From Terramyces sp. JEL0728 (Eukaryota; Chytridiomycota; Chytridiomycetes; Rhizophydiales; Terramycetaceae), in contig JADIIU010000042.1 in assembly GCA_027603945.1 (NCBI GenBank), positions 1-64,000 on the forward strand: a stretch of 64,000 bases of DNA. The letters are read 5' to 3'. This document shows positions 22,501-36,144 of this stretch, in pieces; the stretch's first letter is position 1, and every line of letters starts with the position of its first letter. The position numbers and the translations under genes were made by a program. The notes under the pieces were generated by a model. The model saw only the letters and a program-made list of their open reading frames with translations. It was not told the origin of the DNA and made no database searches.

Positions 22501-25500
22501 TCAAGCAAATTGTCTATTACAGGGTCAATATATTCATCTACGTCTTCAAACAGGAATGGGAATCCATATGTCATGGCCATTTCTAATTGCTTGATGAAAT
22601 CCGGATCGTTAAACGTTGAAACTTTGAGGTTATTTGGCCCCTCCTTCTTTTTAATCCAATTGAGAGCTTGCTGTTGCGGATCGATACACAGCGGGAACCT
22701 CGATGCTTTTGTCGTCAATATACCATTTTGGATTGATAATTCATCTGCAGGAAGTCCTTCTTGAGCCCACTTGCTCAATTCTATATCTGTTACTAGAATT
22801 TTTTCAACCTTGAAATTTGTGCTAATTGGAACTTGTTTTTCAGTTAAATCTTTCAGCCATCGTTTGTAGATGAGTTCGTTTCTTAGTTCCCAATTGAATG
22901 CACCCGTGTAACTAAGGAATCCGGAAACTAGTAGACAGTCGCCTAGCAGCTGCGTTCTTTGCTCTTTCAGCAGTATCAAGTCTTTGCCCCAACGCACTCT
23001 TTCCGAGCCAAGACCTGACACCAGCTTATCTGCTGCAATTAATCTACGTTCCATCACTTCTGCCATTTCCTTTAATTCTATTTGCTCCGCTTTGGCGGTG
23101 TGGAAATCTCGCTGAAGAGTCTCTAGCTCTGTGCTTAAGTTTTTCAGCTCCTTGGTCAACTTTGCAAATTCATGTTTGGAAAGAGCCAAGTTCTTTTCCA
23201 AAGAAGCAACGGCTGCACGCTTTGGAGCAATCTGCTTTGCAACATTACAATAGCCAACAACAGCCAATACAAAGGTCAACAAACCTGCACCGGCGCTGGA
23301 AATTTCTTGCATCCTGGATACCGAAACATCCATTTCACGCAATATGTTTTTGACCAACTTGATTTGATTCGATGAAATGGCATCGACATCCAGACTTTGC
23401 AAAGAAGATTTAAAGTCACTTTGGGACATCATAGCCTTTGCACTCTTCCATGAAACATCCTTTATATTCTTAATTACGCAAATACATTCGCAAACTTTTT
23501 GTACCTCCTTTGGTGGTTTGGCGAACGATCGGATTTCGGTAATTTCGGAAGAAGAAAGATTTGCAAGCGCAAGACGAGCTTGTTCCAAGGCAGGAAGAGC
23601 CTCGGCCAGAGCTGCTTCGGCTTCTTCTTTGTCTTTTGCGATTTGAATTAGCTGTGCATCCAATTCAATCTCTTTCTTCTCTGCCAAAGATTTCTTTTCT
23701 TCTGCCACGGTAGTGTTGGAGGTAATAACTTCGAGTAGCTTGTTGCAGGCCTCAGTCTTGTTTTTCACCGCGATATTCTGTTCTGCCAGTTGTTTGTTTA
23801 ACACTTCCAACTGCTGAGAGGATTCTTCAAGTTTTTCCAAGCCAGACTCCAATCTGGCGCACAGTTTTCCATTTAAATCCCTATTGTCCTGCAAAAGCTT
23901 GTTGTATGTACTGATATAATCCAAGTAATTCTTTGGAGTAACGTAATTTGCTCTTCGGTATTTTTGTAGGAATTCCAAACTAAAAACCCCAACAGAAAGA
24001 TGAACTCCAACCATATGTGTTACAATAGCACTTCTATTTTCTTGAGGAATCCCTTCGTCTTTCAAGAATGCGTTTGCAACAGAGTATAGCGCCTGCTCTG
24101 GCCACGGAGGGAACCAGTCGATCATTGTATTGTTAACTAAGCCCGGGAAGGAACGACACCTTTCCCTGAGCTTATCTCCCTGAGGAGACATGCACAGCAC
24201 AATATGAAGATTATCTGCGCACTTGTTGACAAAATATTGCCACATAACTTCTTTTGTTTGCGCTAATCCAAGTTTGGTTACTTCATCTCGAACAGACGAT
24301 AACACAGCATCTTTTTCATCATCTGCATATAACGCGGGAACGCTTCCAGTTGTCAACATATTGTTTATCAATTCCAAGAATCCTTCTTGGACAACATGGC
24401 CATCTGTGAACATAAATACCATTTTCTTTCCAGAACCTAACATGCCGTACAGAGTTTTAAGGTTTTCTCTAAACTCTGCTTCTCCGTACCCCCTGCTTAG
24501 AGTGATTTCGAAAACTTGATACCCGGCGGTAAACGATGCGAGCCTCGTTAAAGACTGCTTTCCGGATCCACCAACACCAACCAACAAAGCGTGTCCCCTG
24601 TTTAGTCTAATTACCCTGTGGATCCTCGTTAAATGGTCTAAAGCATCTTCGAAAAGCACTAGATTCATCCTGTTGAACTTTTCATTGTATTCTTCCAGAA
24701 TTTCAAGGAAAATGGATCGCACTGCTGCAAAATCAAGTAGATCTTCGTATAAACGGGCAGCTTCTTCTTGCAGTGCATGTCTGAAATCTCCAAATAGTAT
24801 TGGATTCTTTGTGATATAATCTTCATTTGCTTCGAAATTATCCAATACCAATCTGTTAATCAACTTGTTGACATATTCCTTGTCCTGTTCAGTCACCAGT
24901 CGATCATGGAAGACTCGCAAAGATTCATTCCTCCATAACCGCACGAATTGCCTGGATTTTTCAAAGTGGTCTGGGGTAGCCAAACAAATCCCTTCATATA
25001 TTCTAGAAATATCCCTTAGGTTGAAAATATAATGGAATTTACTAGGGGTGGGCATCAAGTTCTTTGAAATTTCATAGAATAGCTGCAATGTGAGCTGTGT
25101 AAGTTTGGAGGCACACTTTTGAACATCTTCAGAGAATATGGAGGTTTGCCCTTCCAGAATACTTGAATAAATTCGGAGCAAACTGATATCTTTTGGGAAA
25201 GTAATGTTAAACACTGCAAACAAAGCTGCAAATCTAGGGTCGATTTCACTTCTGCCGCCACCAGGTGTACCCATAGCCGACAGGAATTGGCAATCTTTCA
25301 AATATTTCCAATTGAGTTCTTTTCCTCTGTCATACAACCCTCCCTTTTCAATTAGCAGCTTTAACAAAGCGATAGGCTGCTGGGTACCATATGTATCTTT
25401 TGCCGGCATATTCAAGTCATCTATAAACACCAATAACCTTTTTCCACCGGCTGGCCCATAGGTATCTTTAGTTCTCTTCTCAACGTTGGCTTCCATGTTT

Positions 25501-28500
25501 CTCTGAACATCCAAAGAGCTTGTTCTCGATGAAAAGTTGATATTCAACACAATGTTCCTTTCAGCTGGGAGACTGCGCAAAAAGTTAGCGACTGTAACAG
25601 TTTTCGATGTTCCGACTTCCCCAACAAATAAGACTGGCTTTTTGTTTCTAACAAGCTTCTCCAAGAGCCAAGTATGACGAATAGTGTCCATGGTTGGCAC
25701 TAAAATTTTGTGGAATGGTGTTTGCCTGTTATGCTCGTATGGTGGAACATATTGGTTCCATGAAACCCACTTCAATTCATCCAAATCAAAAAAGTAGTCA
25801 TAGAGCGATTTATCGCTTCCTGGCAGTTGTCCCAAATTAATCGGCATATTTGTATTAACAAGAGGGTATTCTGATAATTTCTTTACAGCGTCAGAGAATT
25901 TTACGCGATCATCTTCAAGTATCGACGCACCTAGTGACCACACAATTGATTGAATAAATATATTCTCCATCACATTTTCTTGTGTAATAGCTTTACCATC
26001 ATTGAATTGACTTTCTATCAAGGAACAAAGCTGAACTACCAAACTGAGTGGATTGATTGGGATGACGCGTTTGAGCGGCTCCCCAATGAAACCTTCAAAC
26101 AAGCCCTCCATAATATATTCTGCTAGCGGATTAATGTATTTGTTAAAGAACTTTAGCATGCATTCAGTCTCTAGCTTTGAAGTCCTGGCATTAGCCCATT
26201 TTTGGAAATATGGAACATAACCCAAGTTCTTTGGATCCATGTACACCATACCACATCTTGATACAGTGGCAGGACTGGCATACTGCAAATCGCCTACTTC
26301 AAATAGCAATGAGGAGTGCTTTTGCAGTCTAATACGCTCTCCATTAGGTAAGGTCAGTAGACGATTGTCATCCATAACTGAATTCATGTTTTCAACCCAC
26401 ACAGCATCCACGTCGCCATCAAACACAATATATTTACGCTCTTTCTTATCTCCAATAGGCTTGTTCACTTCCCTAAAGATATTTGAGAGCAAGCCGTCGG
26501 TCCAGTCACGAGTAACAGGGTCCAGCACACCATACAATTCTGCAACGGAGACTGCCTTGGCATTTAATACGTAAAGCTTCGTAATTATTCCTAGCTTTGT
26601 TTGGGCTTTAGCGAGCGCATCAATAACAACTGATTTGCCACCGCCTGCAGGGCCAACCACCATAGACGTGTGTCTAGTGAGCATAGTTTCGTATAACTGA
26701 ATTACTTTGTCAACTTGTTCTGGAACTATTAAATACTGTCCTTCTCTCAACACTTCTTCGACCGCATCATTGAAATTTGGATACCGAACCCTTGGACAGT
26801 CTAATCCTGGGAACAAATCTGAAATCAATCCAAGAAATAGGGGAACATCTTCAAACACGAATTTGGGCAAATTCATGTCACGAAGAGCTCTCATCAGCAC
26901 AACATCCTCGTTCAAGTCAGGAGACCCTCTTTTCAATGCTCCCGCCATAACCAAAACAGATTTAAGGGCACGAAGGCCAAAATCATAGTGGTTTTGTTTT
27001 GAGAGCTGTCCTTTTGCAAGTTTGTAAAGCACAACCATCTTCTTTGCCAAGCTCTTTGCCAGAGTGAATCCTTCAGAGAATAGCATGATTTCACATATGA
27101 GTTCCAAATCTGGGACTGCCATCACAACAGGTCTAAACAAGGCTTTCAGATTATCTGGCAGTTCTGTTCTTCCAGCATATCCAGGATTCATTGTAATGAA
27201 TATGCCCGTCTTCTTATCCAAAGAAATTTCGTGCCCTTCAAATTGGAATCTCTTCAACCCGGTCACCAGCGCATTTTGGATTGTTTTGATTTGCGCAGAT
27301 ATGACCGATAATACTGCCAATTCGATTCTGTTGAACTCGTCAAAACATCCCCACGCACCGGTTTGGACCAGTCCGGCAAATATTTTGCCCATTGCTTGAT
27401 AATCCATGCCTTCACCACAGTTGGTTACCATACACAAAAGCCCGAGTGCTTTTGCTAGGTCCTTTACAGTTTCTGTTTTACCAGTTCCGGCAGGACCAGC
27501 AGGAGCCCCGCCCAGTTTCATTGATAGAGCTAACGTGAGAGTCAGGTAGCAGCGGTCCGTCAATGGTGTGATGACAAGACGCCCATTGAGACCCATGTAT
27601 TCGTAACCATATTCGAATGTTCCGTTAGCCTGAACTGCCAACAATTCATCCACTTCTCTGTCCCAGTAAAACTAGAATTAATTTCATTTACTCTTAACTG
27701 CGACTCCCATTCAAATTCGTTTGCGTCCATGATAGAGTCTCTTACAAATCGATCTACAATATCTCTTGCATGCACATCGACAATTATTTGTGAATTGATT
27801 TTTCTTCTTTCGTTTGGAGGTAAATCTGATCGAACATTTACGACGAGCTGTTCCAGCTGATCACCCAGCGTTTTGGAGTATTTTTTCATTGCAAGTTTGT
27901 TGCCAGACTTTATCTTTTGGAATACATCTTCAACTTCCCAAGTCCACCAAACCTGAGCGCCAGCCAACCCCACCATACCAAGATAAGTTTGGAGCCACAA
28001 AAGTCTGTCCATTGACGCGTAGTGGTAAATAGCTTCCTTTGTAATAGTCCTATTGGACCTTTTCATTTCCGCCTCGACAACAGTCATCCACTCTTCTACT
28101 CTACCTTCAATTTGAGCAGGTTTTCGGAAGGCAAGCACTTCACCTTCGGACGACGACATTCCCACAACGAATTTCTCCAGTTTTCCAGTTCCGAAATTGA
28201 GCTTTAGAACATTGTCAAACATTTTGATGATGTGTTCTTGGACATTTTTAGGGTCGTGGCTTCCCAAGATAGATAACAATTCTTCATCTGATATGAAAAA
28301 GAATCTAGGAAAGGCATTTCTCTTTGATTGCAAGTAATCTGAAAGCGACTTTTGGCATGCTTCTAAATCTTCTGACAGACCCTGTAGCAATTCCAGTCTG
28401 CCTTCAGCATTACAGGCTTCGACTACTAGGTTATGTTTAGCGGTTTCTGCCATCAACTTTTTGAAAGATTTGTCAATCCTATCAAACTTTGCAGCTTCTT

Positions 28501-31500
28501 CGGGCAATTGCATTCTGATATCTCCAGCCCCGATAAATATGGATTCCAAATACATCCATTTTCTTTGAACCACCATCCAAACGTCTGCTACCTCACCAAT
28601 TCTTGACAAGATTTTTTCCCATTGCTGCACGGCAGGAAGAAAGGCAGTGACAAACCTTGAGGCCGCCATAGATTGTAACGACATTGCATTATCGTCTAAT
28701 GTGGTGGTGATTTCATCGATTGCGCCTAGGATAAATCCTCGATCGTCAGTTCCCTTCATATATTTTACAACAACAAATTTCAAATTTCTCCAGGTATTTT
28801 CCACTTCTTTGATGGCATTTTCGATGCTCAGCTCCTTCATTGCCCCACCTACTATATCGCCAATCTTTTCTGCGTGGTCTGCAAGATTCATAGAGAACAG
28901 CTTTTCTAATGTAAATGTTTCTGGATTCATATCAAATGTTTTACCAGTAATTTCCATAAGTTTTTTCCAGTGCCTCTCTCTCAAAGCTTCATTTTTCAAA
29001 TCTGCAAATAGTGGGATAGAATCTTTGAAGGTGATGATTTTTTCTGCTACTGCATTGTAAGGAGGAAGCTGTTTAAGATCTTTCGGCAGTTTCTTGAGGC
29101 GGAGGGTAAATGTTTCAATCCCCTTGTTTAGCACAGAAATATCCAAATTAATCCATAATGTGCTGGACCAGCCTACAATAGCTGCTTTTACATCGCTAAA
29201 CAAGTTGTAAATCAAGTCCAAATCACGGAGCTGGTGTTCAATTTCAAACAGCTCTGGGTAGGAAGAAATAGAAATATTGAATAGTTTTTCAGCACGGACC
29301 AGGTTTTCTCTGATTCCAGAAAATTTGACGATTTTTTCGTGCGATTCTTTAAGTGAAATCAATCCCTTGTCCATATCCAGGTTTATTGCACCAGGTCCAT
29401 TTACAATAAACTCTTCTTTAAACGCATGTACTGTTTTCTTGAACTGTTTCACTTGCTCTTGAGTTTGGATCGAGAACTTTTCTTTAACTGGAATCAGTTT
29501 GTGGTCGGTAACTTTAGCCATGGCAATCATGTCTTCCCACCGCTGGGGAAGGCATTCAGATCTTTGATGCTCTTGTTCATTTATAGGTAATCTGTACATT
29601 TTCAAAGTTCTATATGACTCAATAATATTTCTGTACAGCAATTCAACTTCTTCTGACGCATTATTGATATCAGCGATTACATTCAGCACGAATGTTAGAT
29701 CATCAAGGGATTGAGGGTTGCGCGTAATGTCCTTTTCATATTGTTTAAATCGGGTTTCAAGTAGATTTAGGTTGTCAAGACACACCATGTTCAAGTTATT
29801 TCCAATACAAGACACCCAACTGTTGGCTTCAGTCAAAATTGCCTGTTGGAGCGGATGGGCAACAACTCTGATGAATTCAATATCCTTCGAAGCGGTTTGA
29901 TTTTCAACATCTTGCGCTAATTTATAGTAAAACATGAGCTTTTCATCATAGTGTATAGGAGTTGGTTTCTTCTGAGCAAATTTTTCAAGAGTAACTCCTT
30001 TGTCAACTTTCCACAACGGACGATATTTCCTCCAAGTATCAATCCATTTATGAACTTCGCCAAATGTTCTATTTACAGTCATACTAAGCTGATTGATCAG
30101 TGACACGATATGAGGATTCCCGACAAGGTCGCTGTGGAATGTGAAAGCAACCAGCTCTTCGTCGTCACTTACTTTTTGTGGTGGGGTAATAATACAAGTT
30201 CCGTTCATCCATCGATGAAATAGTTTGGTAGAGTCGACGATAGAGCGGACAAATTTGAATATCATTTTATGAATTTCTTGAGACATTGGGGAAATAATAA
30301 TCTCAGGGGCTGACAATGAAGCTGTAACTTTAAATATTGGCTCGGTTCGCGATTTTCTACTTTGCTTCTTTCCTTTTGGCTTGCCGACTCCAACAGAAAG
30401 ATACCCTTCTAATATTTGAAGATTATTGAGGACCATCTAAATTAATTACAAATACATAGGTCAATCCTGCAAATATTTTCTTTTCCCAAAAGGCGTAGTA
30501 TTCTTTCAGCATTTTGCTGTTGCCAGTGTTGGTATTTGCCACCAAGGACTCTGTCTTCATCAAAAGCGGGCCAATACTTCGGTAGTTTGCAACCATCGTT
30601 TCCAATAGAGCAGCTTTATGACGGTTGATTAAATCGAAATATTCATGGGCATCGATTATTTCTGTTTTTGGAGGCTCCACCAGTAAGATTGCATTTGCAA
30701 TTTGATCTATCGCGCGACTGATATTGGAAGAATTTTTTCTGGTTTGGTTGACCAACGAGGATAATTTGTTAATTTCCATGTTACACCGTTGAATAAATTC
30801 TGGGATTCCCAAAGAATTCCAATTCAAACGGGTAAATCCAGGCTTCATAACTCTTCGCAGCTCATTGATGTGTGCGCCAAATAGTTTTCTTTCAGAAGAA
30901 TCCAATGGATCCATTACGGCTTTATATGATTTAATCATAGTATTCAAATTTTCGACAAGGTGGTAGTATTTTTCCTCTTGAAGGGCAACATTTAAAGCAG
31001 CTTCAGGCACAGAAAGATTCATTTTATCAAGATATTTTGTTTCTTTGATAATATCCTTCAATTCTGGTCTGAAGTTTACACTGATATTATCCCCGACAGT
31101 GGTGACCGCACTCGCATTGGCCTGCTGATCTCTTGTTAAGATATGGTTTTTGAGAAGCTGGAGAGAGTTTGCTTCCACAGAAATACACCATTGATGGTAA
31201 TACTAGAGTTAATTGAAGTTTTACTTGCTCTTCATACGCTCTCATTGATTTTGCAACAGCAAGGTATTTCTTTGTTACAGCCCTACCCTGGTCACTTGCA
31301 ACCATTTCCTGTAAAGATTGGAACCGCACAATTGTTTTTTTGATCCTATCAAACAAGGAATGGCTCCATGCTATCGCTCCGGCAACCTTTGGTTGGTTTT
31401 TGGAGCAAGGTGGATTGTCTTTGTGTTTTTTGAATATATCTTCAATGATGTCCACTTCTCTTGCATATTGATCCAAAATTTCGTACCATTTACCCATCAA

Positions 31501-33594
31501 CTGTTTGTTGATTGATTCTCGTGACTTTATATTTTTGATATTTTGCAGCAGATCAAATGCGCCTTCCGCAGATCTCAATTTCTTAAACGATGCGTCGATA
31601 AACTGCTTTGCCATTTCTTCGATTTGAATAATCTGCTCTCTAAATCTGCCCATTACACCTTCCCAGGCATTTTGGTGTCTTTTATCGAAAATGTCAAATG
31701 GAATGGTTTCAAACGGAACAATCAATGCCTCTACTCGTTTGATGACTTCGTCAATCGCTTGAGGATCCCCAGTAACAGCCTTTAATTCGGGCCCAAAGAT
31801 GGAGTAAAATTGATCCATAACTTCGGCAATTTCGAATAAATCGCCACATCTTAGCGACATGTAATTGGTAAGCTCAAACAGCTTTTTTCGATCGAATTCC
31901 CATCTCTGATCTCTTCCAGACTGTTCGATTCGTTCTCGGACTTGGAAATACGTTGCACTCCATTTTTCAAGTAGTGATTTAGCGTCTAAAATCTTTTTCT
32001 TTGTCTCTAACGATGGCTCGCGCAGAATTGTTTGAATGTTTACAGTGTTGGCAACCTTGTTTGAAATCTCCCAAGCAATTCTGCTCATTAACGGCACCAT
32101 TCTTTCATCGCGATTATAGTGTCTGGAAATGATCCACACCATGCGGATTGCATTCATCAAAGACATTAAGGAATCCTAAAGTTAGCATGTTGTACTTCAA
32201 CGCTTGCTAAACTTCCGATTACAATATTTTTAAAGTGTCTTTCAAGTGTGCTCAAGAACTTTACGTTGTCCTTTGTTTCAGAGTACACTTTGTTGAGCTC
32301 TGAAAGCTGGAATTCCAAGGAAGATGAGCATGGCACTTTGGCCATATTCAGCGCTTTCACTATCTTGTGGACGATAGGAAGGTTAAGCTGTTCATATAAG
32401 GTGGAAAGTGAAGCACTTCTGTCTCTCCAATATTCAATTTCGGCAAGCGGGCCCTATCGTTATTTTATATTACGTTTCCAAATGGAACTTTTTTAGAGTC
32501 TTTACTCAACGCTCCAGAAACAGTTTCAATCCATTCTTCGGCTAGAGTTTCGAGTCTTTTGACTATATCCTTATCTTGAATCACTTGAATAGGTTCCAGC
32601 ACATTCAATTCCGTCAACTCATCTGGAATTTTGAGTCTAGTCTCTCCAGCCACTTGTTGAACGGTGTGGTTGATGTGACTGGCAAATCGCTGCATTGTGA
32701 TTAGTAGTTCAGCTTTCAGCTCTTCGTTCCTGGAATTTCCTTGGTCATTTTGCTCTTGTCCATCACCCGACAGTTCTTTTTCTTCTTGAAAAACACTGAT
32801 ATCCATATTTCCAAGTAATGGGATTATGATGTCTTCTAGAACTTGCTCCAACATAATTAATGCTTGATTTGAAAACAGACCGATTTCCAAATGGCTTGAA
32901 AGTACGTCGTCTGCACTTGCCTGAGAAGATACCTGTGGAATTGGCCCTTGAGCATTCTTCATAAAAAAGATGGCGTTGGACTCTATTACATTTTCAGGAA
33001 TGTTTTGTACCGCCAAGAAGAGTGAGATAGCTTCGTACACCATAAATTTTGGGTCTGCAGCGTATATTTCGGTTTTAGTTGGATTTGTGGTATTCTATTA
33101 TTAATAAAAGTTACTATTATCTCTGCACTCTTTGTTACTTGTTCTTCACTTTTATTTTCAGGGTTAATTTCGGTGGTAGTGTCTTTTGCTTCGGTTGATT
33201 GAACTTTGGCTTGAACTGGTTCGTCTCCATCCTTATTTTCTATAGTAGTGACTTCTACAGAATCCTGGGTGTTGGTATCCGCTGTTTGCGGTAGTTCAAC
33301 CTTTACAGTTACTTTTTCTGTCCAGAATAAAAGTGCGGTGTTTGTTTTTAGAGTGTCGTCCAGAAAATCCATTAGTATCTGTAAATTTTCATTATTATTT
33401 CTTGCTAGACAATCTTTGAAAAGGTCTATCTTTTCGTTTTCGTTATAATTTGGCAGTTTTTCACAAATCTCTGTTGCAGATTCAAGTTCTGCTGCCAAGC
33501 CGTTTTCTACTTTTCGCTTTATCCAAGCAATGCGTTCGTCGTTGTATGGTTTAGAAGGCAACACCGCGTGTGATATTGCCTTTGTTTCTGACAT
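19535..33594 (-). CDS. DNAH10: Axonemal inner-arm dynein heavy chain, DNAH10 (I1 beta) type
   Basis: Motor of the ciliary inner dynein arm. Nine exons, introns at 33095-33114, 32454-32473, 32176-32195, 31203-31224, 30437-30455, 27672-27691, 22158-22177 and 20815-20834 (19-22 nt) give 4632 aa, full length. N-terminal tail with [16 protein letters not shown] and the linker; AAA1 P-loop [19 protein letters not shown] near residue 1990; AAA2 GPAGGGKS near 2270; AAA3 GEVGTSKT near 2615; AAA4 [16 protein letters not shown] near 2965; the microtubule-binding stalk; AAA5-6; C-terminal domain. Stretches such as [18 protein letters not shown] and [20 protein letters not shown] match DNAH10 rather than cytoplasmic dynein. 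It shows the organism builds a motile cilium. Confidence 0.96.
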
Positions 33595-33741
33595 TCCTAT
33601 GGTTGTTTGTAATTAAAAACAGAAAAATAACGCGTCTTGAACAGCGTGACGAAATTCTGGTGATTCATCTGAGACATGAAAGCACTCTATAGGCTTGAGC
33701 TGATTAAAGCGAACAAACTAGCGCGTTATCAACAGGGTTTA

Positions 33742-35487
33742 TTACTTTACATATTGTCTGGCTTCTTCAACTTTTTCTGACCGCCTGCTCGCTGGTATTT
33801 TTTCGGTTTCCAAAGACTTTTGTGTACGAGAATTTATGGAGAAGTGTAAATCTTTCTTGATCTGGCTTATAGTATGCCGGTCTCTTTCTTTCCGGATGGT
33901 GTTTTGCTTAATCTTTGCAATTTGAGCCTTGATAAACTTTTGCTCGGCTGACAGGACCAGCCTCTTTCTCACCACTAAGATGTAATACAGGACAGAGAGC
34001 ACTAATTGAATTCCGAGTATGTACAATAAGATGGTATTATTGGCATTCGCTGAAAAGCATCCTCCGATACTTAGAACGGCAAGGAATATTCCTACGATTG
34101 GAATAACATACGAGAGCAAAGTGCTCAAAGCAAATGATCTTTTTAGCTGGGGGGATGTGATACGTAAAATCAAATACGAAATAAACGTGAAAATCCCAGC
34201 AATCAATCCATAGAATGCTGACCCAAAAACCAGAAAACTTCCAACTGGTGTAGACCCCAGCAAAAATGTAACTACTATCATTCCATATGATGCAATTGCT
34301 GATCCAACAATCGCATATATTGGTGTGCCATATGCAAACGAATCCATTCTCTCCGGCTGGTGCGTTAGCGAAAGATAAGTAGGAAAATACCCTCCTCTGC
34401 TAAGGGCGTACATCATTCTTATGCAGCCCATCATGCATCCTAAAGTTGAAACTGTTATTCCAAAAGACATTATCCATTGAAAAAACAATCCAAACATTGA
34501 ATTTGGATCAATGGAATAATTGTTGAATATTAAATCATTTAATGGATAAATTGCTGATTGAAGATCCGCGATCCCAGGTTGGCAGCCGACCAGAGTTAAA
34601 CCAATACATGAAAGTACAGTTAAAACTCCAAATCCTGACAATATACTGGCTGAAGTTGTCGATTCCCCATCATCAACTTCCTCTGCCAGGTTTGGAGTGC
34701 ATTCAATTCCAATGTAGAGCCAAATTCCGTATGGGATGGATTGAAATATTCCTGTCATGCCGTTTGTAAGAAACGGGCTGGTATCCAATCCATAATTGTC
34801 CAATAATGTTCCTAGGTGAAACTTTGGAAGCAGCATCAAGAATACAATCAAAATCAGACAGACAGAAATAATTGATAGGACAAATACTACCCTAAAGTAC
34901 AATTTCAAGTCAGTCGCGATTGCCGAGCACACGACCACCACAATCAAGTTGACAAAATACTGATAGTATTCGAGTTGCTGACTATTAATCCTTAGCAATG
35001 TCATGTAAAAGCTCCCGACAACCAATGCTGTCTGAGAATACAATAATAAAAACTGCATAAATACAGTAAACCCTACAATGTAAGCAAACACGTTTCCCAT
35101 GGTAGCCGCAACAAAAGTCAATAATCCGCCTGAAAATGGCATCGCGGTGGATAATTCTGCCAAGCACAACAACACACACCAATAATACACATTTGAGAGT
35201 ACTGCCGCCACTACCAGCGAGCCCCATCCATTAACTAATCCCAGGTTCCATGCAGAATATTCTCCGCTTACGACTGTCGCAATTGCAAAGAATGTCAAAT
35301 ATGGTTTTGAAATCCATGAAGGATGCAACACTCGCTGTGCAAAATAATTTTCATCCACTTTAATCAGCCTAAAGTTAAATAGGCGTGAGTGTAGATTTTT
35401 GATGAAAAGCATTATCCCTTGAAGTTTGGTCATTGTAAAGATTTTCGCGCGACAGTCTATACGCGAGCTGGATATCATGCAATTCAT
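33742..35487 (-). CDS. APC-superfamily permease, ethanolamine/amino-acid transporter type
   Basis: Single-exon gene of 581 aa with about 12 membrane helices, likely a plasma-membrane proton-coupled importer. It has LAELSTAMPFSGGLLTFVAA, typical of the APC family helix 2, and IPYGIWLYIGIECTPNLAEE, which is close to the ethanolamine permease branch (EutP/Eat, 'IEgvP.aAEE'). N- and C-tails are basic and cytosolic. The start is uncertain: ATG codons at 35487 and 35433 (MTKLQGIML) are both possible, and the second is nearer the conserved part. Substrate cannot be read from the sequence. Confidence 0.88.
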   Translation of the reverse strand: MNCMISSSRIDCRAKIFTMTKLQGIMLFIKNLHSRLFNFRLIKVDENYFAQRVLHPSWISKPYLTFFAIATVVSGEYSAWNLGLVNGWGSLVVAAVLSNVYYWCVLLCLAELSTAMPFSGGLLTFVAATMGNVFAYIVGFTVFMQFLLLYSQTALVVGSFYMTLLRINSQQLEYYQYFVNLIVVVVCSAIATDLKLYFRVVFVLSIISVCLILIVFLMLLPKFHLGTLLDNYGLDTSPFLTNGMTGIFQSIPYGIWLYIGIECTPNLAEEVDDGESTTSASILSGFGVLTVLSCIGLTLVGCQPGIADLQSAIYPLNDLIFNNYSIDPNSMFGLFFQWIMSFGITVSTLGCMMGCIRMMYALSRGGYFPTYLSLTHQPERMDSFAYGTPIYAIVGSAIASYGMIVVTFLLGSTPVGSFLVFGSAFYGLIAGIFTFISYLILRITSPQLKRSFALSTLLSYVIPIVGIFLAVLSIGGCFSANANNTILLYILGIQLVLSVLYYILVVRKRLVLSAEQKFIKAQIAKIKQNTIRKERDRHTISQIKKDLHFSINSRTQKSLETEKIPASRRSEKVEEARQYVK

Positions 35488-35875
35488 TCAAAGGTTTGGA
35501 ATAGATGGCCTTGCTATCGTACCAGTATCCTGGTTTACTGCCTGGGGTTTCGCAATTCAATCAGATTGGAACAAGCCCTCGGATGGGACATTGTCAACTG
35601 TTCATTGTCATACTAGGCTGTTCCCCGCCAATTTGAGCGGCGCATAAATCGAATACAAATTGGGATATAATAATGGAAGCTAGTTTGCAATTTGAAGGCT
35701 ATATCTTAATGGCTCTTTCAAGCATACAAAATCAGAGAGTTTCCATTCCGGGATTGGCTGTGCTGAGTTCTCTTCTAAATTTTCCATTGTGCTGTGAATT
35801 CCTTGTGTTTCCAAAAAGAAATGTTTCGGGAACTGACCCAACTATAAATGGATAAAAGTACATAAGCTATCTTCA
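35488..35875. other. Intergenic region, permease to secreted peptide
   Basis: 388 bp upstream of the permease. A 60-codon plus-strand frame at 35673-35855 has no recognisable features and I do not call it a gene. Confidence 0.35.
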
Positions 35876-36055
35876 ATGTTCAAAGTACTTTTGTTGGCTG
35901 CTTCTCTGGTTGCTTATCCCGACAGGGTAATGGTTGGAAATGGCCATGTGTGTGGTGGAGATACTTTATTCGTTTGCGGGCCAAGATTCAAATGTTTCTA
36001 TCCTTCGAAAACGCCAGGGGTAACTGGGACTTGCCATATCTTTGTTGGCCCTTAA
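35876..36055 (+). CDS. Tiny secreted cysteine-rich peptide
   Basis: 59-aa frame in the gap between the permease and URC4. It opens with a hydrophobic signal-like segment (MFKVLLLAASLVA) and then a mature part of about 45 residues with four cysteines (HVCGGDTLFVCG, RFKCFYPSKTPGVTGTCH). The Cys spacing and PGVTGTC ending resemble small secreted fungal peptides. No intron is needed. It overlaps nothing on either strand. Function is unknown; short length makes a chance frame possible, but signal peptide plus even cysteine spacing is a good sign. Confidence 0.5.
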   Translation: MFKVLLLAASLVAYPDRVMVGNGHVCGGDTLFVCGPRFKCFYPSKTPGVTGTCHIFVGP

Positions 36056-36144
36056 TAAAGAAATACACCCCCTTGTATTTGATTCAATGGTATTGCTCAT
36101 CAAGCAGATTTATACGCTTCAATGGTCAAGTGATTTCAGTTTAT

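Noticed and set aside
35673..35855. 60-codon plus-strand frame
   Set aside because: No signal peptide, domain or splice context; likely chance.
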